From NCBI GenBank assembly GCA_028023455.1, contig JAQFVV010012423.1, positions 3,643,753 to 3,707,752 of the forward strand: a DNA stretch of 64,000 bases. The letters are read 5' to 3'. Shown here in pieces: positions 29,840 through 42,038 of the stretch. The position numbers were made by a program, and so were the translations under genes. The number at the start of each line of letters is the position of its first letter. Within the stretch, counting starts at the first letter, position 1. The notes beneath the pieces were generated by a model, which saw nothing but the letters and a program-made list of their open reading frames with translations, did no database searches and was not told the DNA's origin. This DNA is from Epiperipatus broadwayi (Eukaryota > Onychophora > Udeonychophora > Euonychophora > Peripatidae).

Positions 29840-32110
29840 TAACAGTTATAAGCAAGCATAAGAAATGATGATCATGTGATGTTTATTGGTATAATAGAGT
29901 AAATGTTAAGGAGATGGTTTATGATATCAAACATTATAATGTATTTAGTATACTATGATGTTTTATCATAAGAATAATAGTTATTTGTTTTTAAAATGAT
30001 ATATCTTAATTATAGATGCATAAAACATAGAGAGATAAAGTTATATACTAGACTGAGAAAATTAATGTAGGCTGATGCTCAAAAATATATACATGCTGAA
30101 TAGATAAGTTTTAAATGCTAGGATAGTGTAATGTAATCCTGAAGAACTAATTTCAAATGTAGTGGATTTGATCTAAAGGACACCAATATTATTATTGTAG
30201 TAATTTGAGAGGATTTCATACAAAATATATTCATCATAGTTCATAAGAACTTTAGAATTAAGCCATGATTTTTTTTTTGTGATAGAGTCATTGAAGTAGT
30301 AATGACTACCCAATGTTATAATAGTTAATAAGTAAATGTTAATTGCATGTATTCCTATACTGTATGGTGGTTTATTAAATTAGTTTCTTATTTAAAGTAT
30401 TATTTGTGATATTGGATTATAGAGTAAGCATTGTAGGTGTATAATTTAGTTAGGCGTTGATATTTTTGTTTTTCTGCTGTTTGAAATAATAGTCTAAAGA
30501 AAAAGAAAGAACCATATTCAAAATAAATACAATTCGATGTGATAAGAGATAAGAATAACTTATTGCTGAAAGGATAACATGAGATCAACAATAATGAGAA
30601 TTGTGAAAGAAATATATTTGCTAAGTGTATAAGATGAATGTATAATATTTTAACATGGAATATTATTGATTCAGTTATTTATTCAAAGTATATTATTTAT
30701 ATTATATCAACAATATAAAAGTATAAAAGTTATTTATTAAATATTAATAGTATAATGATTTTAAAATTCAATAATATTAAATTGGTATAAATTTAGTAAA
30801 AACAAATGTAAAATAATTGACTACTGAAGCTTTATTGGGACAATAAGGAAATTACTCAAATGTATAAAAATATGAATGGAAGTATTAATATTATTAAATA
30901 CTCATCATTTAATTACTTAAATGATACTGACCCAATGGTAACACATAAAATTAAGATGGTGTTTATTTTTAGTTGTTCTAATGTTAAAATTGTAAATATG
31001 TAATTATATTAATATAAGTAGTATAAATTGTTTAGGTTATAATGTAATCATAATTATTGTTATAAATCTTTTGTTAAAAATAAATATGTGTTGTTTTTTT
31101 TTAATTCAAACTTGACAAGAAGTATTATTTCTTTAGGGGATCATATATATCACAAGGTCACACATTTAAACAAATGGCATAACTAAATTCTTATATAAAA
31201 TGTATTAATTGGATATTTTAAATATGGAATTCTAATAAAGAATTTAAATGTAACATTTATCAATTTTAATTTATAATTTTATCAAAGTAATATTCAATTA
31301 AAAGTTATTTATTAAATATTGAAATACACAAATAACTATCTGAAATTGGAATTTAAAGAGTTATTATATGTTCAGAGGATTATGAAGATGTATGTTATTT
31401 TGAAAAAATCAAGTGTATTTTAAAGTTTATGTAAATTTAATAAAAGTATAAGATAATAAAAAATATCATTAAGTTTATTAAAAGGAATGAATCCAAACTG
31501 GTATATTATTCAAGACATAAGAAATTAATAAGATCAATTTTGATGATTGTATCTAAAGATAAAATACAATGGATAATTGCAAAAATATAATTAATGTATT
31601 CAAAATAGTTATATTATATTAGATTGTGGTTAATTATAAGAGTTTTGATTATCAGTCAATGGTTTTAACCCTTGGACATGCAGCCTAATGGTAATTAACT
31701 GTAGAATTAGAGGGATAAATAGAAAAAGTTTTATAAATTATTAATTCAAAGTAAGTTGGTAATTTATTATTAGTATTAGTGTATTATTAAAGTTATATAA
31801 ATTATTAAACACTTGTTCTAGTTGATATTTAAAAAATGAGAATGCACTTATTTTTTAGATAATTAGATTCCAATAAAATCCCACTTGCTATTCAATTGTC
31901 TAACTTTTATCATTATTCTTTTGCTTATTAAAGAAATAATTATTATCCCTGAGACAGCAATATAGCAATAATTAAATTAGCTTCATGTAATTTATGTTGT
32001 TAAAATTATTGTATTTATAGTTTCTTATAAATACAAGAGACAATCTTAATCATTATTTTCCATGAATTATTATGTTAGTCTTTGTGTATTATAAAGATTT
32101 TCCTAATAAT
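29840..32110. other. AT-rich spacer, no gene seen
   Basis: No gene is visible. A minus-strand 63-codon frame at 30400-30591 has no recognisable features. Confidence 0.55.
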
Positions 32111-32234
32111 TATGGCATGGTGTCAAGCTTGGTGGTCGAGAGGTCAGTGACAGCTGCATAAAGCAGTTGTCCCAGGTCAGCGGGTTCACTTCCCGGTGAT
32201 GATATGACACATAAGGAAAAAAAAATATGGCATG
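32111..32234 (+). mobile_element. tRNA-derived SINE, copy 1, with 9 bp target duplication
   Basis: The body is 32120-32225. It contains a box A-like GGTGGTCGAGAGG and a box B GGTTCACTTCC, the RNA polymerase III internal promoter elements of tRNA. It ends GACACATAAGGAAAAA with an A-rich tail. TATGGCATG flanks it exactly (32111-32119 and 32226-32234), which proves retroposition. It has no tRNA cloverleaf potential good enough to call a functional tRNA. It shares its tail, GACACATA plus poly-A, with two other copies in this window. Confidence 0.88.
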
Positions 32235-32429
32235 ATGATAGCTGGAGAGTTTTTATAATAGCATTGCCTTTGTGAAGTATATTTCATATGCTTCTCAATG
32301 TTAAAACTATGCCTTTGTGATTGTTCATGTAGTTTATATTATGTTAGTAGTATTAAGTTGAGTCTCATCATCATATTGTTTGTTGTCATCATACTCTCCG
32401 TGTGTTTTTTCAGAAGGTTACAATAAATA

Positions 32430-33115
32430 CATGTGGTTATATTTGAAGAGTAGTGTAATCATAACACTTTTGCAAATTATATTAATTTATTTCTCATGTG
32501 AAGAACTTCACTCTTGTTATATTTCAATTATTATAATGTATGGTCAAAATCATTAACATGATGATGATTTGAAATAATTTTTTATAACCTATACTATCAA
32601 GACATTAAAGAAAGTAATGAAGGTATACATTATGCAAATTTCAATTTAGCATATGGTAGTCCAAACTCAAAAACATATGCACCATATATAAGTGAAGTCC
32701 TAATAATTTGTGTAATGTGCTCCTGACCTTGTTCAAGTTATATTAAAGACACCCACATAATTAGTGTTATAAAAAAGAGAATATTCAAATTTGAAGATAA
32801 TTTACTTAAGAAAATAAAATCATTTAGGCAATATAAAATAAAAGTCAAGCTCAACTAAATATTTATAAGAAGATAAAATTCAAAATGTTTAATCTTCAAC
32901 TAAATATATATTTTGTAAACATATTTGTGTATATATAAATTTTATTGCAATATTGTCATATTATTATTATCTCATATTCATTTTGTTTATTGGTGTTTTA
33001 TTTAAATCACAGAACACAGAGAGTCATGATCTATCTGCTGGCCTATGCTGGAAATAAGTATGACCTATGATGAAATGAAGAAAAGTTTAAAAAGAGGTCT
33101 TGAATGGTAATTATA
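32430..33115 (+). repeat. Diverged interspersed repeat, copy 2 (mate at 17632)
   Basis: This aligns over most of its length with 17632-18325; see that entry for anchors. Here the sequence TTGTGTAATGTGCTCC replaces TGTGTAATGTGCTAAC. Coding potential is absent. Confidence 0.65.
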
Positions 33116-33470
33116 TTTAGTATTAAAGCCAAATAGCAGCTCTCTTTCTATTTCAGATTAGTCAAATAGTATTCAATTAGCTTCAGTTAAAATAGAGAAA
33201 GTCAACAAATAAACAAAAGAAAAAAGAGTAAATAATTCAAATATGTAATTGGATATAGTCTATAATAATTAAATTATATATTTTTGATAATATAATCAAA
33301 GTCAATAAAATTAAAGTGATACTTTTTTATATGAAATAGTTTGAGCAATTTCTCAGAGTTCTTAATAATTAATGTTTGAAATTTGATGAACAACATGCTA
33401 TTATTATTGTATATACTGTTATTCATGATGTACAAAGAAAAAAAGTAAGGTAAAGTTGAAATGTATCTTT

Positions 33471-33586
33471 AGTCCAAGTTTTTTTTTATGTGTCAAAGCA
33501 TTGGCCGGGTAGTGAACCCACAAACCCAGGTCAATTGCTTGTAAGGTTGCTGTGCTAACCACTCAGACCAACGCTTGGTCCTAGTT
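33471..33586 (-). mobile_element. tRNA-derived SINE, copy 2
   Basis: On the minus strand the body (33576-33481) reads GCGTTGGTCTGAGTGGTTAG, then box B GGTTCACTACC, and ends TTTGACACATA with poly-A. Imperfect flanking repeats, AGTCCAAGTT at 33471 and GGTCCTAGTT at 33577, look like a mutated 10 bp target duplication. It belongs to the same family as the copies at 32.1 and 41.9 kb. Confidence 0.87.
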
Positions 33587-34697
33587 TCTTTTTTATTTGA
33601 TAACTTTTGCAAATTTTCCTAATTTGTCAAAGTAATATTTGCAAAACAACCACACTATCTGCAAAATCTAAATGACTTAAATAATCTCAATTAATTTTCA
33701 ATTTCTTACCCTCTCATTTTAATGCACAAAATACTTCTTGCAAAACATCTGAAAAAAGTTTTGGAAATGGAATTATGTTGTTATACTCTCTTCTCAGTGG
33801 TTAGTCTCCTTGATATTATCATATTATCTAATCACTGCTGTTGTATTTTAATAAATATTTGCCAGAATATATGTCTTGGATTTATACCTTAATGATTGAT
33901 ATAAAGATTTAATTATTGCAGAAATGTATTTAGAATCAATTATCTTCTTATACTTTACAAATGTAAAGTATAAAGGCAACACATATTTATTGCTTTTTAT
34001 AATTTTCCTCAATACTTGGATATTATCAATAATGCTAAAAAACTTTTTAAATCCAGTTTGTTTGGTTTATAATAATTTAATTTTTCTTTAACTTCCATAA
34101 GTATCTTTCCTTCAAGATGTTTATTTTTTTTATAGCTTTCTTTACCAATTCACAATTATATTTTCGTATATCATTATTAAATTTATCATAACATTTTACA
34201 AAACTCTAGACATTTGATTCTTCTTAAGGAATATTTTTTTTTAAAAATGTGTACTTTTTGGTTTCTTCTATCCTGACCGATGAAAAAATTAACTTTGTTG
34301 TAAACCAATTTTTTTTTTACATTTCTCAATAAAGTATCAGTTATTTCTTATTGATTTTATTCCAGTCTAGACAATCGTCAAAATCTGTTAACATTTTAAA
34401 TTTCTGCAAGTTTTAATTTTAATTTACTGTAATATGTCTGAATTTCATGAATTTTAATTTTTAATGCTGTCTTTCTTAATACATTTAATCTCACAATTTA
34501 CATTAACATGTACTTACATAATACTAATTGTTGATCCATTTTTTGTGTTAAATATATTAATTTTAAACATACATTTCACTGAGATCAAAAATGAAACCCT
34601 GTGAATGTCAATGATGGCCCATATGAATTGTTTTGCTTATCTCAAGTTTAGCAATGAGACATAATTATGTATGCTATGGGACAATGAAAAATATATT
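33587..34697. other. AT-rich spacer, no gene seen
   Basis: Nothing recognisable; low-complexity AT-rich DNA. Confidence 0.55.
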
Positions 34698-35000
34698 TAA
34701 ATCACGTTTAATATGTTTTTATAGTTTTATTTATTAATGTTAATATTATTTATGTGCAACTTATATTTGTTAATAGAAACCAATAATTTGTTTGTGTTTC
34801 GGTCAAATATTAATATTAGCTAAACTATTGTTTTTGAAATTTTTATTTTTTTTAAATCATGTGTAATATGCTTTTATGATTTTATTTATTAATTGTAAAA
34901 TTAATTTAATATGTATTATTGTTTTTATTCCTAAATAAATGCTAGTAATATTTTATGATTTATATTGTTTGCTAAACTATTGTTTGTAAAAAAATTCCAT
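34698..35000 (+). repeat. Diverged tandem duplication, unit about 155 bp
   Basis: AAATCACGTTTAATATG at 34698 is followed about 155 bp later by AAATCATGTGTAATATG. GCTAAACTATTGTTTTTGAA near 34818 is matched by GCTAAACTATTGTTTGTAAA near 34969. Two units are visible, clearly diverged. No coding content. Confidence 0.65.
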
Positions 35001-35800
35001 CCCCTTTATATTTTTTATCATGCAAAAGTTATTGAATTTTAATATTTGTGTGTGTTTACAAAATATCTGTAATGTTTTGATGTTAATATTCAGTAATTAC
35101 AACTAATATTTCCAACTTCTTTTGAACAACATATAATAAATATCATTTAACAAAATATTTTCAATGAAATATGTCAAATTGTATTTTGATACCATAAACT
35201 CATGTGTTTTATCATTTCTTAGGTTAGTTTAGTTATTAGTTTAATAGTGTATTTCATATTTCATGTGTTTTAATATTTTGTCTTGTTTTTATCTTGGTTC
35301 AATAATTTATTCTCCTGTACATTTAACAGTTATTATTTATGTTAACTTAGTAATTGCTTTGAGAAACAACAGTAACAGTTATAGATTATTTCTATGAAAT
35401 TTCTGCTTTTTAAATTATTATTACTATTTTTAATACTGATTTTTAAAATGATTATTACTATTTTTTAATGAAAATTTTAATTTTTATATAGATTTTCATA
35501 TATATGTATAATCTTGTGAAAGGAAATTAATCTTTACACGTTCTATTAAATTAAATTTATGTGCATTCATCCATCAATTGTATAAGTGTAATACTTACAT
35601 GAAAAGCTTATTTTATATAAACCAACCCTTATTGACTTTGCTTAAATCAGGACTTGAACTTATTATGAGGACTGATGTTACAATTGACAAATTATTTGTA
35701 CAAATTTAGTTTATGTATCACAGAGAAGAGAAAGTTTTTCATTTTCAACTACTTTTGAATTATATATTTTGAATATATGTACATAAATAATTTATATATA

Positions 35801-35932
35801 TATATGTAATTACATAACTGAATATTTGTAAATACGGTAACTTAATAATTAAAAAATATTTTATCCACTTAGGAGCGCTTTCTATTATCCCAGTAATGTA
35901 TTTACAAATATTCAGTTATATAATTACGTATA
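35801..35932. repeat. Short foldback element
   Basis: Arms of about 35 bp (35801-35835 and 35898-35932) are inverted copies: TAACTGAATATTTGTAAAT-type sequence on the left (with ACATAACTG) against ATTTACAAATATTCAGTTA on the right. The spacer of about 60 bp includes AGGAGCGCTTTC. It is MITE-like. Confidence 0.82.
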
Positions 35933-36399
35933 TTTTTAAAATACAGACATCGAATCATAATATTATTATTATATATATATATTGTGATGGCGCAGTCCGT
36001 ATCAATCGTCGTTTAAACCGAAAAAATAAATAAATAAAACTAACTTTCAGTGATCAAATTTAAATCTAAAGTTATTTAAAAATTATTTAAAAAAGAGTAT
36101 GTGTATTAGTACACATATTCGTTAGTGTTTAAAATATATTTTATTTTTTTATATATAAAACTGATTTTGAAATAGTTTTCTGTTACCATTTATTTTTACT
36201 TTTTTTTTTTTTTATCAAACTGATTAAAAACAAGCAAAGATGTTAATTACCTTCCTGTCTCTTTTCGTTTAATCATTTCTAATTTAATTCTAAAAGCAGA
36301 GGTTTAATTTTGTGTTTTAGTTAAAATAATCTCTGGTTGGAATTCCTAAATTAGATTGAGTGGGAGATTGAGATTTGCCCTGCCCTAAGACATATCATT

Positions 36400-38400
36400 T
36401 GACAACAATGATAGTTTATGTGGGAAATTAAGTATGGGTATAAATAACACCAAAAATTTCATGGATTATTCTAGAGAGCCTTGACCAAGCAAATACTCCA
36501 TCAAAGTGATTGGTTCAGCTTCTTTTTTTCTAATATTCATTCTGAATAACCTGTTGAACTTCATACTGTTGGCAGTTTGGACATTTATGATTTTTTTAAA
36601 ATTTGCCTTCACAATGTCAAAATACATTTCTATACATATTATAAACAACAATGTGCATTGCTAATTTAAATAAAGATGAATGTCCAAGTCGCCTAAAATA
36701 AGAACTTATTAAAAGTGTGCACTCTTCAGAAAAGTATGTGAACTCTGCTTTACTGTAAGGTAAACCTTTTCTTATTCTTGCCAGGGTAAATAAATTGTTT
36801 TTAATTAAATCTCTGCTCAATGTAAGGATAAGTGTGATATATAAAGTTGTATTAATTATTTTAATTATTTAAACTAATATTTATTATCTGTAGTTTCTTT
36901 TACTAGTATTTATAGTGTGACTTGGAATCTTAGTTTTAAGATTCCAAGTTTGTTTTCAATTTTTGTTTATCAGAGGGTGTGTTGTGAAATTATATTTTAT
37001 ATTCCTAATATGTCTTTCATTTATTTCACTAACTATTTCTAAATGCTTCGACAAATTTTGTAATTTTTATATGCTCACCTGCCCTTAGTTGTTATCATAA
37101 AATAATTAATTTTAAATATGTTTATTTTGCATTTCTTGCAAACCTCAAATCTTTTGGCTGGTGATTTATCACCTTTATTGTTCTGATTTTCTGAAAGTAG
37201 AGATTTTTTTCTAGATTACATAAGATCGTAATCATATTTTTCTCATCTTGCACATAAGTTGACCCCAAATTGCTTTAAAGGTAGTATATTGGAGAGCTGT
37301 TCTACTGGCAATATGACATTCTTGTCTTGATGCATTATTCCAGGACAAGAAATGCTCACTGGTGCTGTTTTGTCAATTTCCTGCAAGACCATATATTTTC
37401 ATATCTCTGAATGAGGAAACAAGAGTTGTTGTTTTTTGTAATTTTATAAATCGCCACTAGGAATATATTATCCTATTCATTTTTTTTTATTTTTAGGTGA
37501 GAGAATTTTGCTGCCAAAGCATTTGTTTTCATGTTTTCCATACTCATGTGCACACTCTGATAAATATGTGTATTCAAATCTAAGTGCTATTGTATTCGTG
37601 GCTAGAGTTTTTTATTCTATGGTCCTGATTTTAATAAAATTTTCAATTTTTTTAAACCCTTAATAAAATTTTCAAATTGTTTAAATTTATTTGGCTGACA
37701 TTTGTCTTAGTGCTTTTATTTCTCAATTGTCTAAACAGTACTTAAGATCTTTGTTTCTCCCCAAATTTAGTCAGTGCAAACCATCATCCTCATCCATTTT
37801 GATCACAGTAAATAAATTTTCCAGATACATAGTTATCTAGTGGCACCCTCTGGGATCAGGATAGATTGAGTGACCATTACATACTTTAAATTTTTAGTGC
37901 AGCCAACATAGGGTTTTGAGTTATCAAGCCCATGTGAGATTTTGTTTAGACAATTGAGAAAGATTCCAGGTGTAAGAGACAAGATTTAGTAGGCAAGAGT
38001 CAGTTTTTGTTATTATGGCAGGTATTGTTGGAGCAGTTTGGTAGAAAGGGGTTCGTCTTTTTCATGTGAAATAATTTATAGAAACAGTAAATAGCATTTT
38101 TTTTTCTAAAAATTCATTTGGAGTTATTTTTTTGGAATTTAAAAAAGTGTTAAATGTAGTTTGTTTTCTTGTTTATCAGATAATAAATATACAAATAAAA
38201 AATAGTGTTCTATTTGCTTTTAGATTATTTTTTTTATAAAAATGTTGGTACAGTGAATTTAGTCTTGTGTTATAATAGTTTGTTGTTAATAGTTGTTTGT
38301 GGTTTCTACTTGTTTGTTGATGATACAATACCTGCCTAACCAGGGTTTGAAATAGGCCAGACACCTTAAATGACTAGTCTCCAGGCATTGTTGTTTATAA
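36400..38400. other. Slightly less AT-rich stretch, no gene resolved
   Basis: The region is less AT-biased than its flanks and might hold an old transposon relic. Two overlapping minus-strand frames (36466-36651 and 36617-36820) and one at 38176-38364 have no motif I recognise. A perfect 13 bp stem with a 4 nt loop, ACTTGGAATCTTA paired with TAAGATTCCAAGT, lies at 36920-36949. Confidence 0.35.
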
Positions 38401-38590
38401 TTATTGATAGTGTGATATCTTTAAAAATCGAATTATAGAAGTATGTTTCATCTAATACAAAGATATTTTAAATATTATGATCTTGTAACTTATAGCTACT
38501 ATCCAGGAATAAAACAGTAATATTTATATTTGAATCTTAATTCTTATGATCCCCCTTATTAAGTTATAATGCTATTCAAGTTTTATTTAT

Positions 38591-38690
38591 GTTACAATAT
38601 ATATATACATATATATATATAACAAATGTAATAGCAGTATGTTACAATATATATATACATATATATATATAACAAATGTAATAGCAGTTT
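38591..38690 (+). repeat. 50 bp tandem duplication
   Basis: Two 50 bp units (38591-38640 and 38641-38690) differ at a single base near the junction. Each starts GTTACAATATATATATAC and ends TAATAGCAGT. Near identity implies a recent duplication, or an assembly artefact at the TA-rich core. Confidence 0.93.
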
Positions 38691-39892
38691 GAATTTGTTA
38701 TATTACAAAGCTGCATGAAGAAAATGTAAAGAAAAGTGTTAGTTTATACAGTTAATGATAATCTTAATATTTTATAAAGTGACTTTATAATATGTGAAAA
38801 TCCCTAAAATGATAAATTGCAATGTAAGTGAAGAAAAAAAAAGAGTTTTGAAATGTGTAAGAAATTTGAATTGCATACTTATAACAATCTAAAGCATTTT
38901 GTACATTTTTGATCTGAATTCTAAATAGAAGTTTAAAAAAACTTGTCAATTCTTACAGTAAATTAAATGGTAATAAAATTGTAAAAAAAAAAAAATTATT
39001 AACTTTTTTTTCTTTTTACCTATCAGCAATAATATAAATAATAAAAAAACTGCTCTTTCTTTCATTCATTTATTTGTCAAATCATAATGTAATGTTAAAA
39101 TATTTATATTTTTTTTTTTCACATTTATGAATAAATAAAAAAAATGTTTTTTTTTTTTAAAAAAAAAAAAAAAAACATGTTGTAAAGAAACAGAGATCAA
39201 ATTGTGTAACTAGCTGGTAATTAATGTGTTGTTTGGAAAACATTTATTAAGTGGGTATGAATAGATCTGAACAAACGATTTGTGTCCAGTCAGGCAGTCC
39301 AATCTACGTTAGTTTCTCTGAAGATGTAATTCAAATAGAAGTATTGGGTAATTTCATGCAGAGAAGTGAAACTTCTGATTAAAACTGTTTTCCACCATAA
39401 CTTGAATTGTCATATCTTGCTGACTATTTTATAGTATTTTTCAATACTTCATTTATAAAAGTAAGTATGACAACTTTATTTAACAGAAGTATATTGACTA
39501 TGTGTGACTAGATAATAAAAAACACACCAGACAAACACTTGGAATGCAATGGGATTAAAAAAAGCCAAATGGTGCTAAAATTAGCCACCATTGCATGTTT
39601 TAATAAGAACATAAAGAAAGAAGTAAATTTGATCCAAGAGTGATATTATACCTTATTTATCATCATCAATGTACAAGGAGGATAACTGCCATTTTTAAAG
39701 GAACTAATGAAGACATCTATAAATGTATTGAAAAAATGATCTCTGCAAAAATAATTATTGGAACCATTTTAATATTTCATATAATAAGGTCTTATCATTA
39801 TAGATACCATAAGGCTTTCAATTTAAATATTTCTTATTATTTTATTATCTTCAATATTTTATAAATCTAGTGGTACTTGCAAATATATAAGC
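38691..39892. other. AT-rich spacer, no gene seen
   Basis: No gene is visible. A T12A17 tract junction lies at about 39147-39175. The 74-codon frame at 39640-39864 shows no recognisable feature. Confidence 0.55.
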
Positions 39893-39896
39893 AACA

Positions 39897-39936
<40 letters not shown>

Positions 39937-39947
39937 TGTTTAGATAT

Positions 39948-39994
<47 letters not shown>
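39893..39994. repeat. TA-centred perfect palindrome followed by (TA)n
   Basis: AACAGTTTTA, a TA core, and TAAAACTGTT form a perfect 48 bp palindrome at 39893-39940. A second TA array interrupted by AGATATA continues to about 39994. Confidence 0.92.
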
Positions 39995-39998
<4 letters not shown>

Positions 39999-40356
39999 AA
40001 TAAATTGTTATTTTTGTATTAATCCATTTAGTTTGTGCTTGCTTGTCAAATTCAATTCAAATATTATTATTCTAACATCAATATCTTATTAATATCCTCA
40101 ACCCCTAGAAATTATGCAATCCACTGGGCAATATATTGGAATGGCAGTAATAATTTTTAAATCGTGATGATTAGATGGTAATAAGTTTTCCAAAAATAGA
40201 CTTTCTATTCGGAAGATTTGCACTTTAATTGAAGTTTCACTTTTATTTATTGAAACTAAAAAACAGATTAAAAATATTTTGTGGGGACTTGTATTTAATT
40301 TGGTAGTAAACCTTCAGTGCTACATTTTAAATCATCATCATCATCTTCGATGTCTG

Positions 40357-40364
<8 letters not shown>

Positions 40365-40441
<77 letters not shown>
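40365..40441. repeat. (TA)n microsatellite
   Basis: A pure TA array preceded by a short ATC repeat. The Tyr-Ile frame across it is spurious. Confidence 0.96.
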
Positions 40442-40444
<3 letters not shown>

Positions 40445-40566
40445 GAATCGAAACATTTTTATACGAATTTTATTAACAATTCAACTTCCACAATATTTAA
40501 TATTTATTTAAATCAAAGTTTATCATTACATACTTGTGTACATAATTATTTTTTACAATATATATA

Positions 40567-40890
40567 TAACGAAACTTAAATATATTCCAAACAACGGTAA
40601 ATAATTTATAATACAATATAAATAAAAACTCATAAAGAAATACTTTCGATTATATTCATAATCATTTTCAACTCAACTTTGAAAATGGAATAATGTATTA
40701 TTGTGTTAATGTTACTTGATTTTTTTGACATGTGTTTCCGGTGGGTAATACATGATTCCATTTTGAAAGTTGAGTTGAAAATGATTATGAATATAATCGA
40801 AAATATTTCTTTATGAGTTTTTATTGAGTTTTTATTTATATTGTATTATAAATTATTTACTGTTGTTTGGAATATATTTAAGTTTCGTTA
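40567..40890. repeat. Foldback element with long arms
   Basis: It begins TAACGAAACTTAAATATATT and ends with its complement AATATATTTAAGTTTCGTTA. Arms of about 130 bp flank a spacer of about 50 bp containing GTGTTTCCGGTGGG. The right arm has a small duplicated GAGTTTTTATT. A MITE-like hairpin without a coding sequence. Confidence 0.88.
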
Positions 40891-41912
40891 TTGTATTATT
40901 GATATTAGCGGACATTTATTTTGTTTTAATATATATATATATATATATATATTAGTATAATATCAGACAAAATAATAAATAATAAAACAAATACTAAAAT
41001 TAATATCTGTAATTGTAAATATATAACAATATATAAATGAATAAATAAATAAATAATAAGGGAAGCCTGCATTATGATTACTTTTTTAAGTAGCATATAA
41101 AGTGGTGTGCACAAAGTTGTGTGCACATATGGAACAAGTTATTTTGATTATTCTAAAATATGTATTAAATAAGTAAATTCACGATATAAAGTATTGAACA
41201 GAAAAGTATGTTCTCTGTACATAGAATTAAATATGCATTTGTAGAATATTCAGTTATTGGTTTGCAAAGAAAGTATTTATTTTGGCAATGTTTTGTTTTT
41301 CCTGTTAAAAATCTTTAGAAAAAAAAAAGTCAAAGATATATATTTTATAAATACAATGGATAACTTATTAAAAAGCAATAAATTAGAAAAGATTGACAAT
41401 TTATTTTGGAATATTAATATTTTGTAACATAAGTGAGACTTTCATTTTTTTTTTTACATTTTAACTGTAAATGCTATTCAGGATAGCAATTATATAATAA
41501 ACTGGTTATAGTTTTTATTTATTTATATATGAATGTATTGAAAATTGTAGAATTAATTTCAGTGGTTTATTATATTATACATTCTATTAATAATTTTATA
41601 TTCTTAAAATGTATTATTGTCAACATATCAATTTTTATTTTACTTTAACATTAATTTAACATTACTAATAATATTCTTATGATAATTTGATTCATGTTTA
41701 TCATGAATTTATTCATTATGTAGAACCAAATGAACATAATAAACAATGAGCCCATAAGTAAATCACAAGTAAATATAGTTAATAGTGAAATATAAATAAA
41801 GGGAAACATTTTGGTTGTCTACATTATTAATATCAATTAAAATTATTAATTGTATATTAAATAAACATTAAAATAATTAAAATATTGTCATATACAATTT
41901 ATTCCATTTCAC
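40891..41912. other. AT-rich spacer, no gene seen
   Basis: Nothing recognisable apart from a short (TA)n at about 40930. Confidence 0.55.
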
Positions 41913-42038
41913 AGATCTATGTTGTTGTTTTTTTTTTTCATATGTCAAATGCCTTGACGGATAAGTGAACCCAGGCCAGCTGTTTAGAAGGCAGCTATGC
42001 TAACCACTAAACCATAAATGCTTGACTAGATCTAAGTT
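41913..42038 (-). mobile_element. tRNA-derived SINE, copy 3, with target duplication
   Basis: The body is 42027-41924 on the minus strand. It has a box A-like GGTTTAGTGGTTAGC and a box B-like GGTTCACTTATCC, and ends TTTGACATATG with poly-A. Flanking AGATCTATGTT (41913) and AGATCTAAGTT (42028) match at 10 of 11 positions and mark the target-site duplication. Same family as the copies at 32.1 and 33.5 kb. Confidence 0.88.

Noticed and set aside
31650-31690. Second piggyBac-like tip (TTAACCCTTGGACATGC)
   Set aside because: No matching inverted end with TTAA was found nearby, so the similarity is probably chance.
32120-32225. Possible functional tRNA gene
   Set aside because: Box A and box B are present, but there is no good acceptor stem or cloverleaf, an A-tail and target duplications follow, and two sister copies exist. 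It is a SINE.
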